Assembly: GCF_003610375.1 (NCBI RefSeq)
Contig: NZ_RAPZ01000012.1
Location: 62,001-126,000 of the forward strand
Reading direction: 5' to 3'
Source of the DNA: Sphingomonas sp. PP-CC-1A-547
Lineage (GTDB): Bacteria; Pseudomonadota; Alphaproteobacteria; Sphingomonadales; Sphingomonadaceae
DNA length: 64,000 bases
Shown here: positions 1 to 8,624 of the stretch, in pieces
Numbering within the stretch: position 1 is the first letter of the stretch
Layout: every line of letters begins with the position of its first letter
Notes under the pieces: model-generated
Seen by the model: only the letters and a program-made list of their open reading frames with translations
Told to the model about the DNA's origin: nothing
Databases searched by the model: none
Position numbers and translations under genes: made by a program

Positions 1-729
1 TGGCTGGCACTGCGCGACGGACGCACGGCCGAGCTTTCCTATCGCGCGGTCGAACGGCAGGCGCTTGCCGACGGCAACGCGACGTTGGCGATGCTGGCGA
101 CATTGCGTCGCGCCGAACTGGCCAACGCGCGGAACGATCCCGCCGGGGCCGCCCGCCTTCTCGCCGAAGCCGAGGCAAGACCCGCCGCGACCGACCCCGC
201 GCTTCGATCGGTGTCGCGGGTGGTCCGCTTGCGACTGGCAGCGCAACGTGCCGATGATGGTCAAGTCGACCGGTTGGTGCGGGAGATCGGCCACGACACG
301 ACGACCCGACCGGTGCTGATCTGGGGCCCTCCCTATGAACCAACGGCAGAGGCGGCGGCACGGGACGCCGCCGCCAAATTCGACCTCAGGAACCCGGTGC
401 CGGCCAGCTCGTCCGATGTCGGCTCGATCCAGTGGGTCGATATCGGGTTCTGGATCAAGCCCGATGGCAAGACCGACGATGCCGAGATCCTACGCGGATC
501 GCGGTCGACGGGGTGGGCGGGGTATCTGGTCAAGCAGGTATCCGCGCGCCGCTATACGGGTACGGACGGAGCGGCGGGCGCGCGCGGCGTCTACAGGGTC
601 GAGCGGTTCTCGCTGCGCGGCACGTATCAAACGCCTACCGGCAGTCTGATCAATAGACGGGCCGGCCCCGGCGAACTGGAGGTGCTCGACCTGACGCTGC
701 CGGATACGACGATAACGGCAAGTCGCTGA
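1..729 (+). CDS. TonB C-terminal-like protein, 5'-truncated
   Basis: The reading frame is open from the first base of the window, so the N-terminus lies upstream; 242 codons remain. The first ~90 residues are Ala/Arg/Leu-rich and helical, in the style of TPR or solenoid repeats. The last ~110 residues (SIQWVDIGFWIKPDGK, then WAGYLVKQVSARRYT) look like the beta-alpha-beta domain of energy-transducer TonB C-termini, as found in sphingomonad TPR-plus-TonB-C proteins. There is no visible membrane anchor in the part present. The role would be in the envelope, but this is inference. It converges on the phosphatase gene that follows, with only 6 bases between the stop codons. Confidence 0.6.
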   Translation, partial: WLALRDGRTAELSYRAVERQALADGNATLAMLATLRRAELANARNDPAGAARLLAEAEARPAATDPALRSVSRVVRLRLAAQRADDGQVDRLVREIGHDTTTRPVLIWGPPYEPTAEAAARDAAAKFDLRNPVPASSSDVGSIQWVDIGFWIKPDGKTDDAEILRGSRSTGWAGYLVKQVSARRYTGTDGAAGARGVYRVERFSLRGTYQTPTGSLINRRAGPGELEVLDLTLPDTTITASR

Positions 730-735
730 CCGGCA

Positions 736-1551
736 CTAGCCGTTGATCGCGCGGGCCCGGTCCGCCAGGCGCTGGACTGCCGATGCATGTATTCCCGGCG
801 TCGAGACAAGTACGCCGAACGCCTGCGGGCGCGGCTTGTTGAACACCAGCGGTGCACCGAGTGCATCGGTCACCACCGCACCCGCTTCGCTCGCGACGAG
901 GATAGCGGCGGCGATGTCCCATTCGTTGCCCCAGCGCAGCGTGGCGACGAGGTCGGCTTCGTTGGCGGCTACCATGGCTATGCGCAGGGCGATCGAGTTG
1001 GGTTTGTGGACCATGACGAGGTCTCGGTCGGCTTTGGGGAGGGCGTCGACGGGCGTGCGGCTGCCGGGGAAGTCGGTGCGGTTGCCGGCTTTCAGCGTGA
1101 CGCCGTTGCGGGTAGCGCCCTGCCCTATGACCGCGTGCCAGCGTTCGTCGCGGGAGGGGGCTTCGAGGATGCCGATCACGGGCTTGCCGCGGTCGACCAG
1201 CGCGACCGAGACGCACCAGCCGGGACGGGCGCGGATATAGTCTCGCGTTCCGTCGATCGGGTCGACCACCCAGAGCAGGTCGTGGGCGAGGCGGTCGGCG
1301 TTGTCGGCGGTTTCTTCGGACAGCCAGCCGGCCTCGGGGAGCAAAGTCGACAGGCGCGCCTTGAGCATCCGGTCGATTGCGATGTCGAGTTCGCAGACCG
1401 GGCTGCCGGGGGTCTTTTCCCAGCGCTGGAAATCAGTGTCGAAGCGGTCGAGCGCCATCGCGCCAGCCTCCGCGGCGATACTCGCGACGGCGTCAGCCAT
1501 CGCGCGCAGCCACTCAGGGGACCGCTCGGGCGCGCGCCGCCGGTCAGCCAC
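736..1551 (-). CDS. Inositol monophosphatase family protein
   Basis: A 271-residue protein of the Mg2+-dependent sugar/inositol phosphatase superfamily (IMPase, CysQ, FBPase). It carries both family signatures: WVVDPIDGTRDYI near residue 95, with the metal-binding Asp-x-x-Asp-Gly-Thr, and WDIAAAILVASEAGAVVTD near residue 215. The upstream SEE motif (WLSEET) supplies the other metal ligand. Whether the substrate is inositol phosphate, 3'-phosphoadenosine 5'-phosphate (CysQ-like) or another phosphate ester cannot be decided from sequence alone. Its start overlaps the end of the upstream pmbA-like gene by 8 bases, so the two are probably cotranscribed and translationally coupled. Confidence 0.9.
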   Translation of the reverse strand: MADRRRAPERSPEWLRAMADAVASIAAEAGAMALDRFDTDFQRWEKTPGSPVCELDIAIDRMLKARLSTLLPEAGWLSEETADNADRLAHDLLWVVDPIDGTRDYIRARPGWCVSVALVDRGKPVIGILEAPSRDERWHAVIGQGATRNGVTLKAGNRTDFPGSRTPVDALPKADRDLVMVHKPNSIALRIAMVAANEADLVATLRWGNEWDIAAAILVASEAGAVVTDALGAPLVFNKPRPQAFGVLVSTPGIHASAVQRLADRARAING

Positions 1552-2890
1552 TCGCCACCGTCATGCCCTCCACGCGCAGCGTCGGCACGTTGACGCCGTA
1601 GCGGAATTCGAGGTCGTTGGCGGGGGTCATCGCGAGGAACATGTCCTTGACGTTGCCGGCGATCGTGAACTCGGCGACCGGCGTGGTGATCTGGCCGTTC
1701 TCGATGCGGAAGCCGGCGGCGCCACGGCTGTAATCGCCGGTCACGCCGTTCGCCCCGCCGCCCATCAATTCGGTGACGTAGACGCCCGACTCAATGTCCG
1801 CGATGAGCGTTTCGAGCGGCACATGGCCCGGCTCCATGAAGACGTTGCTGGTCGATACGCCGGGGCCGCCGCCGACACCGCGCGCGGCATGGCCGGTAGG
1901 TTCGAGGCCGAGTTGCCGCGCCGAGGCGGAGTCGAGCAGCCAGCGTTCGAGCATGCCGTCCTCGATGATGTCGCTTGGCGAGACAGGCAGGCCTTCGCCG
2001 TCGAATGGGCGCGAGCGCAGGCCGTGCGGGCGGTGCGGATCGTCGCGGATCGTGATGCCGTGCGCGAAGACCTGGCTGCCGAGCGAATCGAGCAGGAAGC
2101 TAGTCTTCCGCGTGATCGCCTGGCCGGAGATCGCGCCGAGCATGTGGCCGACCAGCGATCCGCCGACGCGGCGGTCGTAGACGATCGTCGTGGCGCCGCT
2201 GACGAGGCGACCGGGGTTGAGGCGCGCGACGGCTTGTTCGCCGGCGCGGCGGCCGATCGCTTCGGGCGATTCGAGATGCGCGCGGAGGCGGGCGCTGCTG
2301 TGCGCGTAATCGCGCTGCATGCCGCCGCCCTCGCCCGCGAGCACGCTGGCCGACACGCCATAGCCGGTCGCGGCGTAGGCGCCGGCGAAACCGTGGCTGG
2401 TGGCCAATGCCCAGACGCTGCGCGAGGCGCTGGCGCCGCCGCCTTCGCTGTTCGAAACGCCGGGGACCGCTCGGGCGGCGTCTTCGGCTTCGAGCGCTGC
2501 ATCGCGGAGTTGCTCGGGGCTGGCTTCGCCGCCGTCGTCGAGGCCTAGCATTGGGGTGATGCCGTGGAGGAGGCGGTCGGCGGGGGCCAGGCCGGCCCAA
2601 GGATCTTCCGGCGCCTCGCGTGCCATCGCCACCGCGCGTTCGACCAACGCGTCCATCGCCGCGGCCGAGAGGTCGGAGGTGGAGACGCTGGCGGAACGCT
2701 GGCCGACGAACACGCGCAGGCCGAGATCCTCGCTTTCGGAGCGGCCGATATCCTCGAGCTTGCCGAGGCGCATCGACACGTCGAGCGCGGCATCGGCGGC
2801 GAAGACCGCGTCGGCGGCGTCGGCACCCGCCGCCCTCGCGCGCTGGACGATGTCGTGGGCGCGGTCGCGGGCTTGGTCTGGGGTCAGCAT
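1544..2890 (-). CDS. pmbA: TldD/PmbA family metallopeptidase (PmbA/TldE-like)
   Basis: A 448-residue protein of the TldD/PmbA family, close to the usual ~450 residues. The N-terminus (a helix, then SESEDLGLRVFVGQRSASVSTSD) and the C-terminal region (VYVTELMGGGANGVTGDYSR, then GFRIENGQITTPV and AEFTIAGNVKDMF) are typical. No HExxxH is visible, which fits the PmbA/TldE partner, since the catalytic His-Glu-x3-His belongs to TldD. In E. coli TldD and TldE form a heteromeric protease that matures microcin B17 and degrades CcdA. No TldD is in the window. It is the first gene of a two-gene unit with the phosphatase downstream. Confidence 0.9.
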   Translation of the reverse strand: MLTPDQARDRAHDIVQRARAAGADAADAVFAADAALDVSMRLGKLEDIGRSESEDLGLRVFVGQRSASVSTSDLSAAAMDALVERAVAMAREAPEDPWAGLAPADRLLHGITPMLGLDDGGEASPEQLRDAALEAEDAARAVPGVSNSEGGGASASRSVWALATSHGFAGAYAATGYGVSASVLAGEGGGMQRDYAHSSARLRAHLESPEAIGRRAGEQAVARLNPGRLVSGATTIVYDRRVGGSLVGHMLGAISGQAITRKTSFLLDSLGSQVFAHGITIRDDPHRPHGLRSRPFDGEGLPVSPSDIIEDGMLERWLLDSASARQLGLEPTGHAARGVGGGPGVSTSNVFMEPGHVPLETLIADIESGVYVTELMGGGANGVTGDYSRGAAGFRIENGQITTPVAEFTIAGNVKDMFLAMTPANDLEFRYGVNVPTLRVEGMTVASG

Positions 2891-2899
2891 ATCAGCGAG

Positions 2900-3841
2900 T
2901 TAGGGATGCAGGCTCGTGCCGACAACCACGCAGGCGAGGAACATGAGCAGTCCGGCGAAACGGTTCGCGCGGAAGCGAGCGAGTGCGGCGGTGCCGGCGC
3001 CTTCGTGCGTGTCGGGTTTGAGCGTGACGACCTGCCATGCAAGGTGGAGTGCGACGGGAACGAGCGCGGCGATCGCGAGCGGGTCGGGGCGGACTTGCCA
3101 GAACGCTGCGGCCCATAACGCGACAGCAGCGACGTAGAAGATGCCGACGCCGGCCTTTACGTGGCTGCCCATGCGGAGCGCGGAAGAGCGGATGCCGATC
3201 ATCGCATCGTCCTCACGGTCCTGCAGCGCGTAGATCGTGTCGTAGCCGATCACCCACGCGATCGAGCCGGCGTAGAGCAGCCACATCGGCGTATCGAGCG
3301 CCCCCGCGATATCGCTCCAGCCGACCAGCAGTGCCCAGGAGAAGACGATGCCGAGCCACGCCTGCGGCCACCAGGTGATGCGCTTCATGAACGGATAGGC
3401 GGCGACGGGGGCGAGGCTGGTGAGGGCGACGATCGCGGCGAAGAAGGTGAGTTGCAGGAGGACCGCAAAGCCGATCAGGCAGAGCGCGACGAGCCAGATC
3501 CAGGCGAGCTTGATCGAAACGAGTCCGCTCGGGATCGGCCGGGCGCGGGTGCGGGCGACCTGCGCGTCGAGGTCGCGGTCGACGATGTCGTTGAACACGC
3601 AGCCTGCGCCGCGCATCGCGATGCTGCCGAGGAGGAGCCAGAGGATCAGGTCCCAGCGCTGCACCGCGCCACCGGCGAGCGCGACTCCCCAGGCGCCTGG
3701 CCAGAACAGCAGCCACCAGCCGATCGGCCTGTCGAAGCGGGCGAGGAGCGCGAGGCCGCGGAGCGTCGGCGGGAGGCGACCGACCAAGCCCTTATGTTCG
3801 CTGTCGGGGACGATTTCAGCGTGGCTCGGCTTGGTCTGCAT
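2900..3841 (-). CDS. ubiA: 4-hydroxybenzoate polyprenyltransferase
   Basis: UbiA prenylates 4-hydroxybenzoate at the inner membrane, the second step of ubiquinone synthesis. The 313-residue protein has about eight hydrophobic segments and both Asp-rich Mg2+-diphosphate motifs: NDIVDRDLDAQVARTRARP near residue 85 and YALQDREDDA near residue 205. I chose the ATG giving MQTKPSHAEI. The frame stays open further upstream, but that extension runs through a repeat region and a divergent gene and has low-complexity Pro/Arg composition. Its stop is 9 bases from the pmbA start on the same strand, so it may be transcribed ahead of pmbA. Confidence 0.95.
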   Translation of the reverse strand: MQTKPSHAEIVPDSEHKGLVGRLPPTLRGLALLARFDRPIGWWLLFWPGAWGVALAGGAVQRWDLILWLLLGSIAMRGAGCVFNDIVDRDLDAQVARTRARPIPSGLVSIKLAWIWLVALCLIGFAVLLQLTFFAAIVALTSLAPVAAYPFMKRITWWPQAWLGIVFSWALLVGWSDIAGALDTPMWLLYAGSIAWVIGYDTIYALQDREDDAMIGIRSSALRMGSHVKAGVGIFYVAAVALWAAAFWQVRPDPLAIAALVPVALHLAWQVVTLKPDTHEGAGTAALARFRANRFAGLLMFLACVVVGTSLHP

Positions 3842-3924
3842 GATGGGGGGCGTAGGAAGACGGGGTTTGGCGCGCAAGCCTTTGCCGGGTACCGGTGGGG
3901 CGTGACGCGTTCGGACCCTCTCGC

Positions 3925-4086
3925 ATGATCGGCCTTTCGGTCGCGGTCGGCCGCTTCGTCGAGGCGTTGTTCTGGGGGATTTTCCGGGTCGCAGGGGCGG
4001 TCGCGGGGGTGTTGATCCTTGGGGTTGTGGTCCTGGTTGTGGCTTGGGTGATCGCGCGAAAAATGTGGGCGCGGCGGAGACGCTGA
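3925..4086 (+). CDS. Small single-span membrane protein, hypothetical
   Basis: A 53-residue reading frame divergent from ubiA. It has a short amphipathic start, a long hydrophobic stretch (about residues 13-42, rich in Val, Ala, Gly, Leu) and a very basic tail (ARKMWARRRR), as expected for a small inner-membrane protein with a cytoplasmic C-terminus. A start 10 codons upstream is possible, but the ATG used here begins the plausible MIGLSVAVGRF sequence. I recognise no family. The composition fits a real gene better than a shadow, since the frame encodes a coherent transmembrane helix. Confidence 0.45.
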   Translation: MIGLSVAVGRFVEALFWGIFRVAGAVAGVLILGVVVLVVAWVIARKMWARRRR

Positions 4087-4120
4087 ACTGAGTTTTTGCG
4101 TGGGCCGGAAGCGCTAATCT

Positions 4121-4226
4121 TCTCCCCTCCCTGGAAGGGAGGGGTCGGGGGTGGGTCGGCTGCTTGGCGGACGTGCCGGCAATTCCGAGCCAACCCACCC
4201 CCAGCCCCTCCCTTCCAGGGAGGGGA
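4121..4226. repeat. Family A dispersed inverted repeat
   Basis: Two arms form a long inverted repeat. The left arm begins CTCCCCTCCCTGGAAGGGAG and continues into GGGGGTGGGTCGG. The right arm is its reverse complement, CCAACCCACCCCCAGCCCC followed by CTCCCTTCCAGGGAGGGGAG. Each arm also contains a smaller hairpin (CTCCCT/AGGGAG). Similar copies occur at 6647-6756 (divergent), 56866-56972 and 62232-62342, always between genes. Confidence 0.9.
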
Positions 4227-4238
4227 GCGAGAAGTGCC

Positions 4239-4430
4239 ATCCTCCCCGGCACGGGGAGGGGACCGTTCGCCATCGGCGACGGGTGGAGGGGGATCGCCGC
4301 GAGCGCTTCGCTGGCGGAGGGCGAGGCACGCGCCCCAACCCTTGTGGAAGACGCTGAACGCTAGCGTGACGCCTGTGGAAGCCCCCCCTCCACCAGCTTC
4401 GCTGGTCCCCCTCCCCGTGCCGGGGAGGAT
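4239..4430. repeat. Family B dispersed inverted repeat
   Basis: A second palindromic unit directly after the family A copy. The left end is CCTCCCCGGCACGGGGAGG, followed by a GGTGGAGGGGG stretch. The right end is the complement: CCCCCCTCCACCAGC, then CCCCCTCCCCGTGCCGGGG. The middle holds GAACGCTAGCGTGACGC. With the family A element it fills the gap before rsmE, so 4087-4447 holds only repeats and no gene. Confidence 0.8.
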
Positions 4431-4447
4431 TTGCTAGAGCGACGCTT

Positions 4448-5197
4448 ATGCCTGCAACTCCTGCCTGGCCGCCGCAATCCACGCCGCGCCTGTTCATCGA
4501 TACGCCGCTCGCGGCCGGTCCGCTTCACGTCGACGGGTCGGCGGCGCATTATCTCGCAGGCGTAATGCGGATGAAGATCGGCGATCCGGTCAAGCTGTTC
4601 GACGACCGGACCGGCGAATGGCTCGGCGTCGCTTCGAGCGTCGGCAAGCGCGACTTGATGCTCGACGTCACCGAATTGCTGCGCCCGCGCGAAGATGTGC
4701 CCGATCTGTGGCTGTGTGCCGCGCCGCTCAAGAAGGGTCGGGTCGACTGGATGGCGGAAAAGGCGTGCGAGCTCGGCGTCGCTAGGCTGCAGCCGGTGGT
4801 CACCCGGCGAACGATCGTCGACAAGCCCAATACCGAGCGGCTGCGCACGCAGATGATCGAGGCGGCCGAGCAATGCGGGCGCACCGCGCTGCCCGAGGTC
4901 GCCGAACCGGTGAAGCTCGCCGCGCTGCTCCGCGACTGGCCCGTTGATCGCGCGCTGTTCTTTGCCGACGAGACCGGCGGCGTGCCGGCGCTGGAGGCGA
5001 TGCGGTCGCGGCCGGGACCAGCGGCGATCCTGATCGGGCCCGAGGGCGGCTTCGATGCCGATGAACGCGAGGCGATTCGCGCGCATCCGAACGCGGTCGG
5101 CATCGGGCTGGGGCCGCGGATTCTTCGCGCCGAAACCGCGGCAGGGGCGGCCGTTGCCTTGTGGATGGCAGCGGCGGGAGATTGGCGCGGCGAATGA
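4448..5197 (+). CDS. rsmE: 16S rRNA (uracil1498-N3)-methyltransferase
   Basis: RsmE methylates N3 of U1498 in 16S rRNA of the 30S subunit using SAM. The 249-residue protein has an N-terminal PUA-like domain (HVDGSAAHYLAGVMRMKIGD) and a C-terminal SPOUT domain with the trefoil-knot motifs ILIGPEGGFDADEREA near residue 198 and GLGPRILRAETAAGAA near residue 222, both diagnostic. It is followed 73 bases later by gshA on the same strand; the ubiA-rsmE-gshA neighbourhood is one I associate with sphingomonads. The PUA domain binds RNA, while the knot binds SAM. Confidence 0.95.
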   Translation: MPATPAWPPQSTPRLFIDTPLAAGPLHVDGSAAHYLAGVMRMKIGDPVKLFDDRTGEWLGVASSVGKRDLMLDVTELLRPREDVPDLWLCAAPLKKGRVDWMAEKACELGVARLQPVVTRRTIVDKPNTERLRTQMIEAAEQCGRTALPEVAEPVKLAALLRDWPVDRALFFADETGGVPALEAMRSRPGPAAILIGPEGGFDADEREAIRAHPNAVGIGLGPRILRAETAAGAAVALWMAAAGDWRGE

Positions 5198-5270
5198 TCG
5201 ATACGACATTGCTACCGATTGGTCCGAATCCCCTCTAGCACCCTCGTTCATCGACGCGTAAGGCGCGGCG

Positions 5271-6644
5271 ATGACGACGATTCCCGCTCCGAAAAAGACC
5301 AGCCCGACGATCGAGTCGCGCGACCAGTTGATCGCCAGCTTCGCGGGCGGCGAAAAGCCAAAGGATGCGTGGCGGATCGGCACCGAGCACGAGAAGTTCG
5401 TCTATGCGAACGGCGATCACCATGCGCCGTCCTATGACGAACCAAGCGGCATCCGCGCGTTGCTTGGCGAGCTGGAGCAATATGGCTGGAAGCCGGTCAT
5501 GGAGGGCGGAAACGCCATCGCCATGTCGGGGCCCGACGGCAGCATCAGCCTGGAGCCCGCGGGCCAGTTCGAACTGTCGGGCGCGCCGCTCGACAGTTTG
5601 CACGAGACCTGCGCCGAGACCGGCCGCCATCTGGAACAGGTGAAGGCGGCGGGTGAAAAGCTCGGCATCGGCTTCCTTGGACTCGGCATGTGGCCGGACA
5701 AGACGCGCGCCGAACTACCTACGATGCCCAAGGGGCGCTATGCGATCATGTTGCGGCACATGCCGCGCGTCGGCAGCATGGGGCTCGACATGATGCTGCG
5801 GACCTGCACGATTCAGGTGAACCTGGATTACGCGTCCGAGGCGGACATGGTGAAGAAATTCCGCGTCGGGCTGGCGCTCCAGCCGCTGGCGACCGCGCTG
5901 TTCGCGAACTCGCCGTTCACCGAGGGCAAGCCCAACGGCATGCTGTCGTATCGCAGCCATATCTGGTCCGACACCGATCCGCATCGCACGGGCATGCTGC
6001 CGTTCGTGTTCGAGGATGGCTTCGGCTATGAGCGCTACGCCGAGTATGCGCTCGATGTGCCGATGTACTTCGTCTACCGCGAGGGCAAGTATATCGACGC
6101 CGCCGGCCTCTCGTTCCGCGATTTCCTGAAGGGCGAATTGTCGGTGCTGCCGGGCGAGAAGCCTACGCTCGACGACTGGACCGATCATCTGTCGACCGCC
6201 TTCCCCGAGGTCCGGCTGAAGACGTTCCTCGAGATGCGCGGCGCCGATGGGGGGCCGTGGAACCGGATCTGCGCGCTGCCGGCCTTGTGGGTCGGGCTGT
6301 TGTACGATCAGGGTGCGCTCGATGCGGCGTGGGACCTGGTCAAGGACTGGACGATCGACGAGCGCCAGGCGTTGCGCGATGCGGTGCCGAAGCTCGGGCT
6401 GAACGCGCCGATCGCAGGCGGTGGCACGCTGCGCGACATTGCGGGCGACGTGCTCGACATCGCCGGGGCCGGACTGTCGGCACGCGCGCGGTTCAACCGC
6501 GCGGGCGACAACGAGACCGGCTTCCTCGATCCGCTGCGCGAGATCGTCCGGAGCGGCAAGGTGCCCGCCGAAGTGTTGCTGGACCGCTATAACGGCATCT
6601 GGGGTGGCGACGTGTCGAAGGTGTACGACGAAGCCAGCTTCTGA
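5271..6644 (+). CDS. gshA: Glutamate-cysteine ligase
   Basis: A 457-residue GCS2-type (plant/alphaproteobacterial) glutamate-cysteine ligase, the first step of glutathione synthesis: ATP-dependent joining of Glu and Cys. The family features are RIGTEHEKFVY near residue 42, MEGGNAIAMSGPDGSISLEP (substrate/metal site), MMLRTCTIQVNLDY near residue 180 and the central EMRGADGGPWNRICALPA. The length matches the class. The ATG is preceded by a modest AAGGCG ribosome-binding site. The gene ends in a divergent copy of repeat family A that separates it from the convergent membrane methyltransferase gene. Confidence 0.96.
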   Translation: MTTIPAPKKTSPTIESRDQLIASFAGGEKPKDAWRIGTEHEKFVYANGDHHAPSYDEPSGIRALLGELEQYGWKPVMEGGNAIAMSGPDGSISLEPAGQFELSGAPLDSLHETCAETGRHLEQVKAAGEKLGIGFLGLGMWPDKTRAELPTMPKGRYAIMLRHMPRVGSMGLDMMLRTCTIQVNLDYASEADMVKKFRVGLALQPLATALFANSPFTEGKPNGMLSYRSHIWSDTDPHRTGMLPFVFEDGFGYERYAEYALDVPMYFVYREGKYIDAAGLSFRDFLKGELSVLPGEKPTLDDWTDHLSTAFPEVRLKTFLEMRGADGGPWNRICALPALWVGLLYDQGALDAAWDLVKDWTIDERQALRDAVPKLGLNAPIAGGGTLRDIAGDVLDIAGAGLSARARFNRAGDNETGFLDPLREIVRSGKVPAEVLLDRYNGIWGGDVSKVYDEASF

Positions 6645-6646
6645 CT

Positions 6647-6756
6647 GCTCCCCTCCCGTTTACGGGAGGGGCCGGGGAAGGGCTTGGCCGCGGATGTCGT
6701 GCTACAGGCGTAGAACAGCCCCTCCCCTAACCCCTCCCGCAAGCGCGGGGGGGGGG
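6647..6756. repeat. Family A-like inverted repeat (divergent copy)
   Basis: It lies between two convergent genes. The left arm is CTCCCCTCCCGTTTACGGGA followed by GGGGCCGGGGAAGGGCTTGG; the right arm is CAGCCCCTCCCCTAACCCC, then TCCCGCAAGCGCGGG. The arms are related to family A, but the inner hairpin differs (CCCGTTTACGGG). It could also act as a bidirectional terminator. Confidence 0.7.
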
Positions 6757-6757
6757 A

Positions 6758-8032
6758 TCAGCCGCGCAGCTTCGCGAACAACCGCGGCACCAGCCCGTTT
6801 CGCGACATCCAGTCGAAATAAACGCGATAGTCCGGGTCGAGCTTCAGATGCCGCTCCTCGGTCTTCGCGCGCCAGTAATACACGCCGCTGACCGCCGCCA
6901 TCAGCAGCGTCGCACGCGCCGCATCGACCATGCTGCCGAGCGTCAGCACCGGGATCGTCGAAATCCACCAGAACAGGTTCTTCGACAGATACGCCGGATG
7001 CCGCGACACCGCGTACGGGCCATGCGTCAGGATCCCCCGGTTGGTGAGGTTCGAGAAGCGGAAGCCGAACGCCATCGTCGCCCAGGCGTAGATCGCGGTC
7101 AGCCCGACCAGCACCGTGCCGATCAGCGCGAGCAGGATCGGATGCCCCTGGAACCAGTACGCCCAGTCCGACGTGCCCGGATGATAATCGAGCGGGCCGC
7201 CTGTCGTCATCAGGATGAACGGCGGATAGCACATCAGCGCGGGCATCCAGGCTGCGGCGAACGGATTGGCGCTGCGGATGTGTGAATCGAGCAGGCGGAA
7301 CGTGAGTAGATAGCCGACCGTCGCGAACGCCACGTCGATCAGGAACATCAACGTCACCAGCCAGCCCGACAGCGCGACCGGATCACGCAACACCGACGCG
7401 ACGTCGCCGCGGACGAAATTGCCGAAGCCCGGCGGGACGATCGCGAGCATGAAGGCGAGGAAGAACGTCTTCACCCCCCATGTGCGCAAATGGCCATAGA
7501 TCACCTCGCGGTCGACGCCCGCCTGCCCGGTCAGCCACGCGCCAAGGTGCCAGGCGCCGTCGCGCGGCTCGACGAGATAGCGGTCGATCCAAAGGACATA
7601 GGGAACCGACGCGACGAACAGGATCGGTGCGGCATTGGTGAAGCACCACATCGCAAACGCGAAATTGCCTTCCCAATAAAATCGCCCGGCACCGTAGATC
7701 ACCGCGATCCCCGCCCACGTCGCCCACAGCCCGGCGAGCTTCGTCAGGCTCAGGTCCAGCGTTTCGCGCCAGAGCCTGGCGGCCGACCAGTCGATCCCGG
7801 TACTGGGATTGCGATGAACCTTGTCGACCAGCAACGACCAGACGATCATCGGCAGTCCGCAGGCGCCGACGTTGACGAGCGCGGAATATGGCCCGTCCAT
7901 GCCGTAATGTCGCGCGACCCCGATCCAGACAAGCACCCCGACGAGTCCCGACAGACCCGCGCCGTGACTGACCGCCGACTGCGGGCGAGGGTCGGTCTCG
8001 GCCGTACCGGCAAGCTGAGCGTCGTGATCCAT
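6758..8032 (-). CDS. ICMT/phospholipid-methyltransferase-like membrane protein
   Basis: A 424-residue polytopic protein with roughly ten hydrophobic segments. The C-terminal third carries the isoprenylcysteine carboxyl methyltransferase / phospholipid methyltransferase signature: GPYAVSRHPAYLSKNLFWW near residue 330, then RAKTEERHLKLDPDYRVYF near residue 390. In this superfamily these residues bind SAM at the membrane face. The N-terminal two thirds is a membrane region I do not recognise, so the protein is about twice as long as a minimal ICMT enzyme. The substrate is unknown; lipid or prenylated-amine methylation would be guesses. It stands alone, convergent with gshA. Confidence 0.7.
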   Translation of the reverse strand: MDHDAQLAGTAETDPRPQSAVSHGAGLSGLVGVLVWIGVARHYGMDGPYSALVNVGACGLPMIVWSLLVDKVHRNPSTGIDWSAARLWRETLDLSLTKLAGLWATWAGIAVIYGAGRFYWEGNFAFAMWCFTNAAPILFVASVPYVLWIDRYLVEPRDGAWHLGAWLTGQAGVDREVIYGHLRTWGVKTFFLAFMLAIVPPGFGNFVRGDVASVLRDPVALSGWLVTLMFLIDVAFATVGYLLTFRLLDSHIRSANPFAAAWMPALMCYPPFILMTTGGPLDYHPGTSDWAYWFQGHPILLALIGTVLVGLTAIYAWATMAFGFRFSNLTNRGILTHGPYAVSRHPAYLSKNLFWWISTIPVLTLGSMVDAARATLLMAAVSGVYYWRAKTEERHLKLDPDYRVYFDWMSRNGLVPRLFAKLRG

Positions 8033-8344
8033 GGCAGTGATCCGTAGCGCGGATTGGTAAGCAAGCCATGAAGCATGTTTGGCCGCCCAGTCCGAAGCAA
8101 GGTCATCCCCGTCGATTTGGGATGATCGGCAATGGCAGCATCGGATCCGAAATCAGAGAACGGAGCGCTCGGGGCGAGCCGGATGGGAGATGAAATATCC
8201 CCAGGTGGCGGAATAACGCGGGGCGTCTGGGCTCGTCGTTGCCTGTGGATCACGAGCGCGAATGTTCTATTTCGGGACCTGGATGACCGCGAATTTAATC
8301 GCGGGCGTCCCGTCGGGCGTTACGTTGCGATCAAGGAGATCGCG
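8033..8344. other. Intergenic region, no gene seen
   Basis: This gap separates two divergent genes and presumably holds both promoters. I see no convincing CDS. An in-frame extension of the downstream small gene reaches 8132, but it has no ribosome-binding site and non-protein-like composition. A short hairpin, CCGCGA-N6-TCGCGG, sits at 8287-8304 in the leader of the small gene. Confidence 0.5.
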
Positions 8345-8512
8345 ATGTTTCAGAGACTTATCGGACGTGCCAAATGCATGATCGGCATACATCGTCGGTC
8401 TCGCAGACACACCGTCTTCAAGGGTCGCGGCGCGGATACCAGCATCTGCCGCTACTGCAAGACGTCGATGCGGAGTACGCCGGCGGGCTGGGTCGTCGAA
8501 CACTCGAGCTGA
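8345..8512 (+). CDS. Small CxxC-containing protein, hypothetical
   Basis: A 55-residue basic protein beginning MFQRLIGRAKCMIGIHRRSR. It has an ICRYCKTSM motif (C-x-x-C at about residues 35-38) and a further Cys in the N-terminal RAKCMIG, with an adjacent IHRR, so it could bind a metal such as zinc through CxxC plus Cys/His. The start is well supported: AAGGAG at 8333-8338 sits 6 bases before the ATG. Small proteins of this type occur in sphingomonads to my recollection, but I know of no assigned function. It is monocistronic. Confidence 0.65.
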   Translation: MFQRLIGRAKCMIGIHRRSRRHTVFKGRGADTSICRYCKTSMRSTPAGWVVEHSS

Positions 8513-8624
8513 ACCGATCGTCTGAATGCGAGGCGGTGCCACAGCTTCTGTGGTACTCGTCGCGCTATCGCCCGTTTGGTGGTGCGATGAACGGACTAAA
8601 GCCCGGTCTGACAGCGCGTCGTCG

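Noticed and set aside
3842..4273. N-terminal extension of ubiA
   Set aside because: The frame stays open, but it runs over repeats and a divergent gene and encodes Pro/Arg-rich, non-family sequence.
8132..8344. Longer start for the CxxC protein
   Set aside because: The extension has no ribosome-binding site, while AAGGAG is ideally placed before the internal ATG.
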